Shown: positions 43,788-54,526 of the stretch, piece by piece | Layout: the number at the start of each line of letters is the position of its first letter | How positions within the stretch are numbered: the stretch's first letter is position 1 | Assembly (NCBI GenBank): GCA_023014485.1 | Contig: JAJOZX010005633.1 | Span: forward strand, 62,001 to 126,000 | Direction: 5' to 3' | Length of the DNA stretch: 64,000 bases | From: Bathynomus jamesi | Taxonomy: Eukaryota > Arthropoda > Malacostraca > Isopoda > Cirolanidae | Notes under the pieces: model-generated | Told to the model about the DNA's origin: nothing | What the model saw: the letters and a program-made list of their open reading frames with translations, nothing else | Database searches by the model: none | Translations under genes and position numbers: made by a program

Positions 43788-44050
43788 GTAGTTATAAGGC
43801 TAACTAACGAAACTATCACGACCTAGCCTAACCAATCGTTAGGTCAACTGTCCGCCCTTGACGATTGATTAGGTTAGGTCGTGATATTTTCGTTAGTTAG
43901 CCTTATAAAGCTAACTAAAGAAGGCTGGGGGCCCTGATCTTCAGGTGATCCGAATTTTCTACATTTAAAAAAGCAAGAAAAATTGGAAGATCCCAGCAAT
44001 GAAACTGCAAATTATAATTTAATACAATTTATTTATGAAGTCTAGCACTT
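43788..44050 (-). repeat. Inverted partial copy of the 295-bp unit, with hairpin spacer
   Basis: 43903-44045 is the complement of the second half of the unit (AAGAAGGCTGGGGGCCCTGA...). Between them, 43813-43903 is itself a hairpin with TAACGAAA/TTTCGTTA and CTAACCAATCG/CGATTGATTAG arms. Confidence 0.85.
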
Positions 44051-44079
44051 ATTCCTTTTCCCCCCAATTTCTTTTTTCC

Positions 44080-44720
44080 CGGTTAGGTCAACTGTACGCC
44101 CTTGACAATTGGTTAGGTTAAGTCATGATATTTTCTATATGCAAAACAAGTTGGTTGTCTTTTGAAATATTATATGCAGAAATGTGGGGAAAAGGAATAA
44201 GTGGAATATTTTAACGAAAATATCATGACAACCTAACCAATTGTCAAGGGCGTACAGTTGACCTAACCGGGTAAAAAGAAATTGCGAGAGGAAAAGGAAT
44301 ATGTGCCATCAGTTGAAAAACTGATTTACAAAATACCACAACCATCAAAATTTAGTTTTATATTCGAAGACTTTTTTAAAGTTTTATTAAAAACTTAAGC
44401 CTTCTACGGGTTTAAAGCAAGCTTTTAAGGAGCACTCCAAGAATAAGCACCCCAAATCGATTTAGGGTGCTTTTTCTTGGATTGGGGTCGAACGAGGGTG
44501 CTTATTCTTGGATTGCTCTAAAATGGAGTTAAAATGGAGTTAATTGCTCTAAAATGGAGTTAAAATGGAGTTAATTGCTCTAAAATGGTTAATTGAATGC
44601 CCGGTTAGGTTAATTGTACGCCCTTGACGATTGGTTAGGTTAAGTCGTGATATTTTCGTTGTTTTAACGAAAATATCACGACAGTTGACCTAACCTGGCA
44701 TTCAATTAACCTAACCGGGC
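44080..44720. repeat. Cluster of CCTAACC...AAGGGCGTAC motif repeats
   Basis: The same ~55-bp segment (GTTAGGTCAACTGTACGCCC and AATATCATGAC/GTCGTGATATT) occurs at about 44081-44135, inverted at 44220-44275, at 44602-44655 and inverted at 44665-44725. Tandem AAAATGGAGTT units lie at 44517-44590. Confidence 0.75.
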
Positions 44721-45033
44721 ATTCAATAATTTTACCGTAGGTTTCGGTATATGTAAAAACCATTCAGAAGTTTGAGGGCAAGATGACAGCATCAACTTTT
44801 CAAAATGAAGCGTTACCATTATTGGTTGAAGATCCTTTGCCAGTAATAAATTGGTGTAAAGGAAAAATTCTTATTAAAAAAGTGATGCTGTGTGCTAAGT
44901 GCGATCAAGCAATGACCTGGACAAAGTTTGAGGAATGTTGATGTTAAAATCCTTTAATTTGGATTGAGGTGTAACTGAGGTGCTTTTTCTTGGATTGGAG
45001 ACTTTCGGATGCTTATTCTTGAATTGCTCCGCT
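44428..45033. repeat. Foldback element bounded by AAGAATAAGCA ends
   Basis: The left end GGAGCACTCCAAGAATAAGC is complemented by GCTTATTCTTGAATTGCTCC at about 45010-45029. Internal inverted GTGCTTTTTCTTGGATTGG copies are also present. Confidence 0.6.
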
Positions 45034-46328
45034 TTTAACTCCTTCTGGTCTAAAAATTATGAAAATCTTTTGTAGAATTTATTTTACACTAAATATCTGT
45101 ATTTACTTATTGTCAAATCAGTCCAAGCTTCTACAAAATATCCTACAGTTTTGTGAAATTGAGAAAAGCTAGTCGGTCAATAGATTGACGAAATACCACA
45201 GCAATCAAAAAACTGAGCTTCTCATCCGAAATAGGTGATTAAAATTTGTGAAGCTGCATTTAAAATCTAAATTTATAAACTTAAAATAAATGTTAATCTC
45301 TCTCTGGTTTAAAATTTGCCGTTCAAAATATTTTGTATGAATTATTTACGTGTTATAATGCGAGCATAGACTGACTAGAAAGAGGTATGCTTTGCGTAAA
45401 CTGTGTATATAAGTAGGCTTTGCATAAACTGTGTATATAGGTAGGCTTTGATGATTCTATATAGTTTCTTTCAGCGGGAATAAAGATTCCATTACAATGA
45501 TGAGATGCCAGACCCTTCAGTCACATAAAAAAACAAAAATGAAGTGAGAAGTTAATATACTGTACATTAATTAACACCAACATTGCATTTGAATGTAGTA
45601 GCTTCACATAATCTAACTTTAAATGTGAAGCTCAGAATGTTTGAGTCTTGTGTTCTTTTATCAACTTATCAATGAACCTATTATTCTCGATTTCACCAAA
45701 AAAAAGTGTGAATTTTATGGAGACCTGAAAAGATTATACATTAATCAGTAGACTTGGATGAGACTATCCAAAAATGTGGCTAACATTTTTCACACATTTA
45801 CAAGTTGCCATTTAATTTTTCACGTTTTCAGCGTAAAAAAAAAACGTCCAAAATGTTTTATAAATGGTTGGCGAAAATAAATATGAGACGTTCTTTTCAA
45901 TGAAATTTCTACACCGGTTTATACTGGGGGATTTATACGCTTCATACTTAACACGTCATCACTCAGTATGAACCGGAATAGTTTATTAATTAAAACAGAG
46001 GTCAGAGCTTTCACTTTTTATGCTGGTTTTCGAGTGGCGTGTTTATTTGGTTGTGGGAAAGCAAAAAGCTTCGACAGATTTACCCTTTGAAATACAGGGT
46101 GATAAACTTAAAAGTGTGCGCTGCAGTTATAACATTTTGCAGTGCGCACTTTTAAAGCTAATCATTATCTAGAATTTCTTTATTCATGAGATATTCACAA
46201 AACGAGTGTGTGAATCCTTTACGTTGTTTTATGAGTTTCTCTTCTTTGAATGATTGCTTTCCATACAAAGTAAGTGTTGTAGAATTACTAGTTAACATTG
46301 AAATATCTGGATAATCAGCTTAAAGAAA
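45034..46328. other. Non-coding; short tandem and hairpin
   Basis: A ~30-bp unit (TAGGCTTTGCATAAACTGTG) is repeated about twice at 45390-45450. A hairpin at 46109-46160 pairs TTAAAAGTGTGCGCTGCA with TGCAGTGCGCACTTTTAA. Confidence 0.6.
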
Positions 46329-46329
46329 A

Positions 46330-46574
46330 CTTGTTGGTTATCCACCTTGCTAAGTAATTAACCTTGGTTAAACTTGGTTTTGCTTTCGCCCCACCAGCAG
46401 CCCACCGTCTTAACCACTAGGCGTCTTAACCACAAGGCTACCCATTTATCTACCAACCAATTTTTATTGTATAAAAGGATGGGTTTTACTGCGCGCCGCC
46501 TGCCGTCATTGGGTCTCGATCCCGAGGCCGATGGATTCGTAGTCAGCGACGCCAACCACTACACCACCGAGGCG

Positions 46575-46575
<1 letters not shown>
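46330..46575 (-). repeat. Dimeric tRNA-derived SINE, copy 1
   Basis: Minus strand: first tRNA-like unit CCTCGGTGGTGTAGTGG ... GGGATCGAGACCC, a ~60-nt spacer, then a second unit GGGTAGCCTTGTGGTTAAG. Colinear with 48810-49096. Confidence 0.75.

Positions 46576-46618
<43 letters not shown>
46576..46618. repeat. (TA)n microsatellite
   Basis: About 43 bp of TA between the SINE and the inverted repeat cluster. Confidence 0.95.
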
Positions 46619-46621
<3 letters not shown>

Positions 46622-47250
46622 ACACACAGACAGTGCATGGAACAAGGAACTCTTCTGGGAAAATTAAATCCACTATAGTCCGAATAAGTAATGGTAAATG
46701 ACAAATACCATAGTTTTTCTTTTTCAGAAGAGTTCCTTGTTCCATGCACTGTCTGTGTGTATCATAAAAAACTCAGGGGACCATTCTGAGTTCATTTCCA
46801 TCTTGAAACGGACATGTTATGTGCCTTGAAAAGTGGACGCTCAATTCTACCAGTTGAGGTTTAAGTTTTGGTTTTTGGCTAAAAATATAATAGTTACCCC
46901 TTTTTTCTTTTATGTATTCAATCTGACGTGAAGGCAGCGAGTCTTTTGCTTATATTGAGGTTCTAAATGTAGCAGGGCTAGGCTGCTTTAAACCCTAGAT
47001 CCATGTCCCAAAGCTGGATCCTGTCTGCTTTGCAGATAGCTGGTGAGGGAAGCTATATTTATGGGACCTCTTTGCGAGTGACCCGTTGCCCACGTCGGGC
47101 TAGCATCATGAAAAAAAAAAACTATGGTATTTGTCATTTACCATTACTTATTCGGACTATAGTGGATTTAATTTTCCCAGAAGAGTTCCTTGTTCCATGC
47201 ACTGTCTGTGTGTATCATAAAAAACTCAGGGGACCATTCTGAGTTCATTT

Positions 47251-47255
<5 letters not shown>
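46617..47255. repeat. Long inverted and direct repeat cluster
   Basis: 46619-46717 is an exact or near-exact inverted copy of 47122-47220 (about 98 bp). 46728-46801 is a direct copy of 47180-47254 (AGAAGAGTTCCTTGTTCCAT...). The spacer has no recognised gene. Confidence 0.85.

Positions 47256-47286
<31 letters not shown>
47252..47286. repeat. (TA)n microsatellite
   Basis: About 35 bp TA run. Confidence 0.95.
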
Positions 47287-47289
<3 letters not shown>

Positions 47290-47318
47290 AATAACTGCAA
47301 TGACCGCGCAGTATATAA

Positions 47319-47538
47319 ATGAATAGAAACGACATAAGTATTAAGGAACGTTTCTGCACACGAGGAGGAGAGATAACGAAATAATGAAAAATGAGGCGAA
47401 CCGCCTGGGAATCGAACCCAGGCAATTGGAAGGCCCTGGGTTCGATTCCCAGGCGGTTCGCCTCATTTTTCATTATTTCGTTATCTCTCCTCCTCGTGTG
47501 CAGAAACGTTCCTTAATACTTATGTCGTTTCTATTCAT
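47319..47538. repeat. Perfect hairpin tRNA-derived SINE (104-bp arms)
   Basis: 47319-47422 and 47435-47538 are exact inverted copies with a 12-bp spacer. Each arm contains a B box (GGGTTCGATTCCC) next to the centre. The body resembles that of the 17.5 kb hairpin (CCTCATTTTTCATT...TTCGTT). Confidence 0.93.
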
Positions 47539-47639
47539 ATATATATATTGGACCATGCATCAGAAGCTACGTCGTGGCCATGTCGAAACACCCATCGATC
47601 ACCAAAGTTAAACGATATAGAGTCTAAGTAAGAGTTGGA

Positions 47640-47757
47640 TTATGTAGCGACCCGTGATTCGGACCCCGCGTAAAGCTGTAGCTCCCCTCCGCCATATGAC
47701 CTTAGTCCTTAGCTGTTGCGAAGGAAGTTAAACAACCCCCCATCAACCAACCCAAGC
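47640..47757 (+). repeat. SINE family A, copy 6
   Basis: GACCCGTGATTCGGACCCC, CGCGTAAAGCTGTAGCTCCC, and the GTTGCGAAGGAAGTTAAACA tail. Confidence 0.7.
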
Positions 47758-48175
47758 CACGCATCAAATAAGTCTTATTTTAGGATTTCTTTTAGTTTCA
47801 CCTGTTCTGTCAAGTTCTGTAAATAACTTTTTATATTACTCGGAGACTACCTGCTACTAACCATCAAAGTACCTGAAGTGACCATATACAGACCTTAAAA
47901 CCATCATCTTATATTTAACATAAGCACATTCAAGTTTGCAAAAATTTCGCTAAAGATATATATACTTTTTTGAAAGAACGATGAGACCTAAAATTAAAAA
48001 CTAATATCGTAAAGTATTCCTTTCATCAGCTAATAAAAATAGTTCTAAAAACTGAATCCACAAGATAATATTAATTCTTTTACTTGAATTAAAAATGACA
48101 AATTAGTATTCATAAATATTTCCATAAAATAATTAAAATTACTATATTATCATTAAATTGCAATAAGGAAGAATT

Positions 48176-48375
48176 TATATTTTTCCCTACCTTCATAATT
48201 AATATTTATCGACGTTTAATAATATTTTCCCCTACCTTCATAATTAATATTTACCGACATTTAATAATATTTTTCCCTACCTTCATAATTAATATTTACC
48301 GACGTTTAATATATACAACTGTTAGAAGTCCATGAATAACATAAATACAACATAAATACAACATAAATACAACAA
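48176..48375 (+). repeat. Minisatellite, ~54-bp unit, plus (ACATAAATACA)n
   Basis: CCCTACCTTCATAATTAATA begins three units at about 48184, 48230 and 48276 (46-54 bp spacing). Four AACATAAATACA copies follow at 48338-48374. Confidence 0.85.
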
Positions 48376-48809
48376 AGTTAACCCGCATTGCAATTAATAA
48401 AAGCCATCTATAAATTTTGCAAACTCTTGAAGAACGAAGTTGTGTTTTAAATATAAATAAAATCTTTTGCGATCATCTTTTAAAATAATAAATGGCACGA
48501 TTTGCCCTCCTAACCTCCTAAGGGAAACTCGTCTAATAAAGGCAAGCACTGCGGTAATTACACGTTGCTATCAAGCTTTTCTTTTTATGGTGCCCATTTG
48601 ACGGGTGAGCCATTTATGGCCCGCGAGAAAAGACCCAGGTATAGACGCTGGTGTTCAAAACCTTAATTTATAATCTTGATTAGATGTAATACGCTTTTCA
48701 CTTATGCAAGGTTTTTTTTTTTTTAGTTTTTTACATTGATGTGCGAATTTAGACAATGTACAGCGTGTATACAAAATATTTAAAAGAAATATGTACACCT
48801 ACCATGGTT

Positions 48810-49096
48810 AACCTTGGTTTGGCTTCCACCCGAATTGTTCATTCTGACGAAGGTCAAGCTTTTCACTTCACCTTAGACCTACCTACGGTTTAACGTGGAA
48901 TCCGAACCACGCCCTACCAACAGGCCAGCGTCTTAACTACTAGACTACCCCATATATCTTCCAACCAATTTCTTTATTGCGTGGAAAGATGAACAGCTGG
49001 GTTTTGCTGCGCGCCGCCTGCCGTTACCGGGTCTCGATCCTGGAGCCGATGTATTCGTAGTTAGCGACGCTAACCACTACACCACCGAGGCGCATA
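48810..49096 (-). repeat. Dimeric tRNA-derived SINE, copy 2
   Basis: On the minus strand, unit 1 is GCCTCGGTGGTGTAGTGG with GGATCGAGACCCGG. A spacer holds GCGCGCAGCAAAACCCAGC. Unit 2 is GGGTAGTCTAGTAGTTAAG with CGTGGTTCGGATTCCACG. Both units have A- and B-box-like segments at tRNA spacing. Confidence 0.78.
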
Positions 49097-49980
49097 GTAA
49101 TATTACATAATTTTCTTGTATAATTATTATCCTTACATTTGAAGTCAATTCAGCTTCAGTGATAACAGGACAAGGCTAATCGGCAAGACGATGATAAAAA
49201 TTATATACTTTTAATGATTTTCAGCCTTTGTTATACAGAATATGACGAGCATCATTGAGAGACGGTAGGCCACCAATCGAGATAAACAAAGTCCAACATA
49301 GTAAAGTCATGGTTGAACCAGAGAAATTACAAACAGCAGGCTTGTTACTGTTTCCCTTGACCATTTCTCAGACCTAGTTTGAGACAGTTCGAAGAAAGGT
49401 TGGTTGGTGTACGCATTTGAACTAAGAAAATAACGACAAACAACATATAGGTCAGTTGGTTGATTAATCTTCAGATGTCCTTCAGCTGTAAGAGGATTGC
49501 TGAAAACGACACAATTACCAACTTATCAGTAGAGTATAATCCCTAATTTTATTAACTTCATAAAAATTACTTAATTTTTTGTGTATACATAAATACTTGT
49601 TAAACCACTTCCCAAATTTATATTGTTAGCTATTAACTGCGGATGTTAAAGGTTTTGGGATTCATATAAATTAACTGATTAAAATGTCACTGGAAGGTTG
49701 AACTTTGGAATAAATTATCTAAGGAGTTTTAAGTCTCCTATGGAATGTTTCCTTTTCTTAAACACAACTGAACCATGACCACTCACTGATTCCGTAATTC
49801 CGGCAACTGGTGAAGAAGTAAAATAGCCAAAAGTTGTAGAATAACCAAAAGAGTTGAAAAAAAAACAATGGAACAGAAACAAAAAAAAATTTCATGAATT
49901 ATATTTCCATTCAAGTCGAATTTACTGCCAATTATTTCAAATGTTTCAAATGTGCAATCTGTGTAAATGTATTGATAAAA
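49097..49980. other. No feature recognised
   Basis: AT-rich, no coding or repeat signal supported. Confidence 0.5.
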
Positions 49981-49981
49981 G

Positions 49982-50541
49982 TGGCCATTCAGTTATTACG
50001 TAACACTCGAGGGGGAGGAGGGGGTGTTATGGGATGTGTTACACTTTGTTATCATGAGGGGAGATGGGGTATAGCTGAGTGTTATGTAACATAATCAACA
50101 GTTTTAATGGAAATAAAACTCCTTGATATGCTCATAGAATTTAATCAGAAACATGTCACATGTATATGTATTACTATACTGAACACTCTATACATAATAT
50201 GCATACTTTACATATACACATGTAGTTCATACTTCCTCCCACACAAGGACACGTGCTGTTACTGAAATTACAGGTGTCCCACCTTCAACACGGGTAGGTG
50301 GTGGTGGTGCAGACAACCCCTCTGTCTCAATATCATCTTTATGATGCCATTCCAGCCTAGGTGCCGAAAAACGTATTAAAGGACCCTGACCCCTTATCCT
50401 AATTAAAAGTCGGGGGTGGGGGTATGACCAGGTGTTACATATTAAAGTTAGGGGGGTCTTCACACTGACAAAGCGTTACAAGGGGGAGGGGGGTGTTAAA
50501 ATTCTCCCCAAAAAGTGTTACGTAATATTTGAATGGCCCAA
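49982..50541. mobile_element. MITE-like element with GGCCATTCA...ACGTAACAC ends
   Basis: The left end GGCCATTCAGTTATTACGTA is mirrored by the right end TACGTAATATTTGAATGGCC (50520-50540). Inner GGGGGAGGGGG/CCCCCTCCCCC blocks also pair. About 560 bp, non-coding. Confidence 0.75.
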
Positions 50542-50654
50542 ACGTATTACCTCGAAGTTCTTAAATTCATATTTGAATAATTTATTTTGTTAACTCTTCA
50601 TGACAAAATGAGTCTATTATAAAAATATAATAGGCTCTTATTATTATATACATA

Positions 50655-51618
50655 AGCACACCGGACAAAAAATTAGTCACCCCTAATAGCACCGATAGTA
50701 GGAAGTTCAAGGTCACACAGAGGGCGCTGATGTAGCATTGGTAAGTGACAAGTAGCGGTGACGTAGCACACAGAATCAGATCTGTTTCGTGAGGTGGTGA
50801 AGAACAAAGTGTGTGTTGGATATAGTCTGCAAAATGGGTCGTGAGGCAGACGGTTACTCAGTGGCAAAAAGGAGCCATCGTGTTTGGCAGAGCCCACGGA
50901 CACAAAATGTCTGAAGTAGCCCAATTTGTTGGTGTGTCAACGCGTACTGTCCAGCGAGTTTACAAAGAGTGGTGTAGTTCGCAATCAACTGACAATCGAC
51001 GGCGTAACTGTGGCCGGAAAACAATTCTCGACAATAGGGGCCGCCGCCATGTTTCTCGTCTAGTAACTGCAAATCGTTTTCAAACCAGAAAACAATTGCT
51101 CCAAGAAACCAATGAGGTTCTCCAGCGACCAATTTCCGAACGGACATTGCGACGAGAACTGCATGCGATGGACATCTGGAGCAGGGTACCACGGAAGAGG
51201 CCGCTGTTAACAGCAAGTCACAAATTGGCACGTTATAAATGGGCTCAGAGGCACAAAAACTGGACTGCGGCAGATTGGAAACGTGTAATTTGGTCCGATG
51301 AGTCCCGTTTTTGTTTGTTCTCCAATGATGGGAGGCGACGAGTACATCGCAGGTCCAATGAAGCTTTTAATAATGATGCGTCGAAGGTGTTGTTCAGGCT
51401 GGAAACAGAAAGTGAAGCGCAGGAATAGACACCCACGGACTCTGGCGGAACTTCGGGACCGGCTGATGAACGAGTGGCAGCAAATCGATGTTCAGTACAT
51501 GCACAACCTCGTAGAGTCTCTGCCTCGCCGGATTCGTGCGGTTATCAAGGCCAGAGGCGCCGTCACACGTTATTAGGTACATTCTGAGAGGGGTGACTAA
51601 TTTTTTGTCCGGTGTGCT
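50655..51618 (+). mobile_element. Internally deleted Tc1-like transposon with TIRs
   Basis: The TIRs (AGCACACCGGACAAAAAATT / complement) extend about 30 bp, with TA outside at 50653-50654 and 51619-51620. 964 bp. The single large frame keeps the paired HTH N-terminus and the first catalytic Asp; the rest of the core is deleted. Confidence 0.92.
50841..51428 (+). pseudogene. Tc1-like transposase, core deleted
   Basis: 195-residue frame. The HTH region has MSEVAQFVGVSTRTVQRVYK; the second helix bundle has RFQTRKQLLQETNEV and RTLRRELHAMDI; the catalytic start has RVIWSDESRFCLF with the first Asp. After about RRRVHRRSNEAF the sequence jumps. In another frame, 51420-51573 encodes the C-terminus (NRHPRTLAELRDRLMNEWQ ... 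LPRRIRAVIKARG). The second Asp and the Glu of the DDE triad are lost, so it is inactive. MRQTVTQWQ begins the frame; an upstream MGREADGY-type start lies in another frame. Confidence 0.88.
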
Positions 51619-51620
51619 TA

Positions 51621-52020
51621 TTATTGACTGCCCTTTACAGACAGCTTTGTACTTCATCTTTCAGTTGGTGATTGTATAATACTTTAAATAATATTTTCTT
51701 GTCCTCAAAACTATCCGCAACACAATCTTTTCAGAAGTAAAAACCCTGAATTATGAAGACATTAGAACCTCATAAAAATCAGTGTATTATTTTGTACATA
51801 TATTAATTATCTGGTAAGTAGCAGGGCATGGAAAAGGTCATCTGCTTTTAGAATCGTTATAGATTTTATTCAATGTTGGTAGTGGTTGAATTTCTATACT
51901 TTTTTAGGTCCTCAACTTAAAAGTCTATTTGCGTTAAGATCAGATTTGTAGACGATGAATGTTAATTGTAAGATAATGTGTATAGGCCTTAAACTTATAA
52001 ATAAAGATGGCTAAGGTTCA
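51621..52020. other. No feature recognised
   Basis: AT-rich spacer between the Tc1 element and a SINE. Confidence 0.5.
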
Positions 52021-52024
52021 CTCT

Positions 52025-52290
52025 GCTTCTTAAGGATGTTTAATCTCCTTCCTAACACCAAAGGTCATGTGACGGAGGTGACCTACAGCTTTTAGGTGAG
52101 ATCCGAACCACGGGTCGCAGTACTATCTGGATGCAGAGGACGGTTCCCCAATCCACACAGACCCCGTGTCCTAGCCCTATGGTTAAGGTTGAACTCGTAC
52201 AATAGATCCTGTCTTTTATGTAACCCCACTAAAAAAAGTTTGGGTTGTGGGGTCAGATGAGTATGGGGGCCATTCCACTGGCTCATGAAG
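52025..52290 (-). repeat. SINE family A, copy 7 (longest)
   Basis: The minus strand has an upstream portion with a GGATTGGGGAACCGTCC segment, then GACCCGTGGTTCGGATC, AAGCTGTAGGTCACCTCCG, GTCACATGACCTTTGG and the GGAAGGAGATTAAACA tail. Confidence 0.72.
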
Positions 52291-54526
52291 GGAGATTGGT
52301 TGCCCAGAAAAATGCTTCCTCAAAAAGTTGCGAGTTTCACAAGCAATGTGTAGAGGTGTTCCAAATTGTTAAAGACTAAAGACTTAGCTTTTCTTAAAGC
52401 CTTCTATGGCTTCAGTAGGCTATGGTCTATTGGTAGCAGTAACTGCAAGTGATAGAACTGTTTTAATATACAATATTTATTAGTTATCAAGTAATGAAAG
52501 ATTAGAAATGTACAGGTATATGTGGAATAAAAACCCCAGTCTGTTACTTTTCTGAAGAAGAAATCCCAATAATAAAATATACATCCCTTATAAAATAACG
52601 GACCAATAAAAATAGGGACATTTATGGAGGGGGGACACCCTATATATAAAACTGGGTGAAGGTCAAAAAGATAATCCTTGACTTTGGATGAACTTGATAA
52701 TCTTGAATATTTTCAGTTCGTGAGCTAAGTTCTGTTTACGGATTGCTCATCTGTTCAGTTCTTGTTTTCTTTCTGTTCACTATTTTATTTCTCAACATTC
52801 TTCTTGTATTAATATTCTCTATTTAATAACACTGGCCGACAAAATCGAACCTTTTTCTCTCATCAAAGATGTATACACACTTTTCTAGACCAGTTTTGTA
52901 CGCTGATTCCAAATCTGTTTTCGGTTTCCTCTAGCGCCTCTAGTTATCGAAATATGACTGGTGTTAATTTCAGCACAATTTATCGTAAAAGTACAACTTT
53001 ATTCATAAAAAGAAACGTACACCAACTTAAAAACGTTGCGAGTACGATTTTCTTTTGTAAACCTTGTCCGGATCGTCGCGGTACAACATCCAGCAGTAGT
53101 CTGCCAGCATACTTTCGTTCCAGAAACCTTGGTAGCGATTTTTCATTGACTGATGTCTTGATGGAAGCGTTCCCCCTGTTCGTCACTCACCGCGCCAAGG
53201 TTTTCAGGAAAGAAATCTAGATGCGAATGTAAAAAATGTATTTTCAAGGACATGCGACAACTCATTTCTTGATATGCATCGAGCAGTTTCTGAACTCCAT
53301 CTCTGTATGCGAGAGACTTGTGGTTACCCAAGAAGTTTCCACAAATCCATTTGAAAGCCTGCCATGCTTTTAGTTTTAAGGCATTGAGGCTTTCTTCAAA
53401 GCCTTCATCCTGCAGAACCTCTCTGATTTGGGGCCCCACAAAGATTCCCTCCTTCAATTTCGCGGCACTGATGTTTGCAAATTTCTCAACAAGGTATCGA
53501 AACCCTCTCGAATTCGCCTTACCCATCGCTTTCACAAAATTTTTCATTAAGCCGAGCTTAATGTCGGGAGGTGGCAGGAAAGTCTTTGGATCAACTATAG
53601 CAGTGCTTCTCAACCTGGTGAATGAAATCAGAGTCAGGGTGAATGAGAATGGTGGGGTGAATGGTAAGGGGAACCAATATTGTGTAGTTATGAATGCAAA
53701 TATATTAATATTTCTTCATTAGAACATTTTCAACTTATCAAATTTGATTGGATCAGTAATTAAAGGCTTTTTTTCTGGAAGTTTGTCTGATAAATAGTTG
53801 AAAAGATATGGTGGTTCTTCAACACCTGGGATGATTTATCTATTTCAGGAAATAGTTTAATAGTCCTAAGATTGTTAATAGTTATTATATCTTTCTTTCT
53901 CAGTTTGGCTTGCTGCATATAATTATATATTATATATTTTATGTACAGTATTGTTAATTATTTCCCCTCAGAATTCTGTTCCAATTTTAATTTATTTTGC
54001 ATGCATGTATGCCATGGTGTTATTATGTATATATTTTTATTTTGTATTATTTTACCAATTAACTGACTTTAGCTCATTTGTTTTGCAGATTGATGATTTG
54101 GGCAATGTCTATGTACATTATAGGGTAGGTTGATTATGGAACTGTGATCTTGGACTAGTCTAGATAGAAAGGTATTAATGTATAAAAAACGTTGCACCAA
54201 CTCATATTTGTGAAAATGATTGTATTTTTTGAGGATGTTAATTATTTTTAAGTTGTAAAATTGCCGAATTTTACGCGTAAAATCGCGCGCGCGGCATTCG
54301 CGCAATGTAAACAAACAAAATATCGGACCTTATTTCATCAAAATAATCAATTAAAATTCGGCTTTTTTAACAAAACGATGCTTGAAACTTATTGTAAATG
54401 CATTATAGATGTTTATTAGTGTATTATTTTGTATTTTTTAATGACATTTACCTATAAAATGTGCATTAAATTAAGTTATTTTATGATGCGTTCATTTAAT
54501 TGTTTATTTTCAGATATTTCATAAAA

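Noticed and set aside
48176..48375. CRISPR-like array
   Set aside because: The units are contiguous tandem repeats without unique spacers, and the context is eukaryotic.
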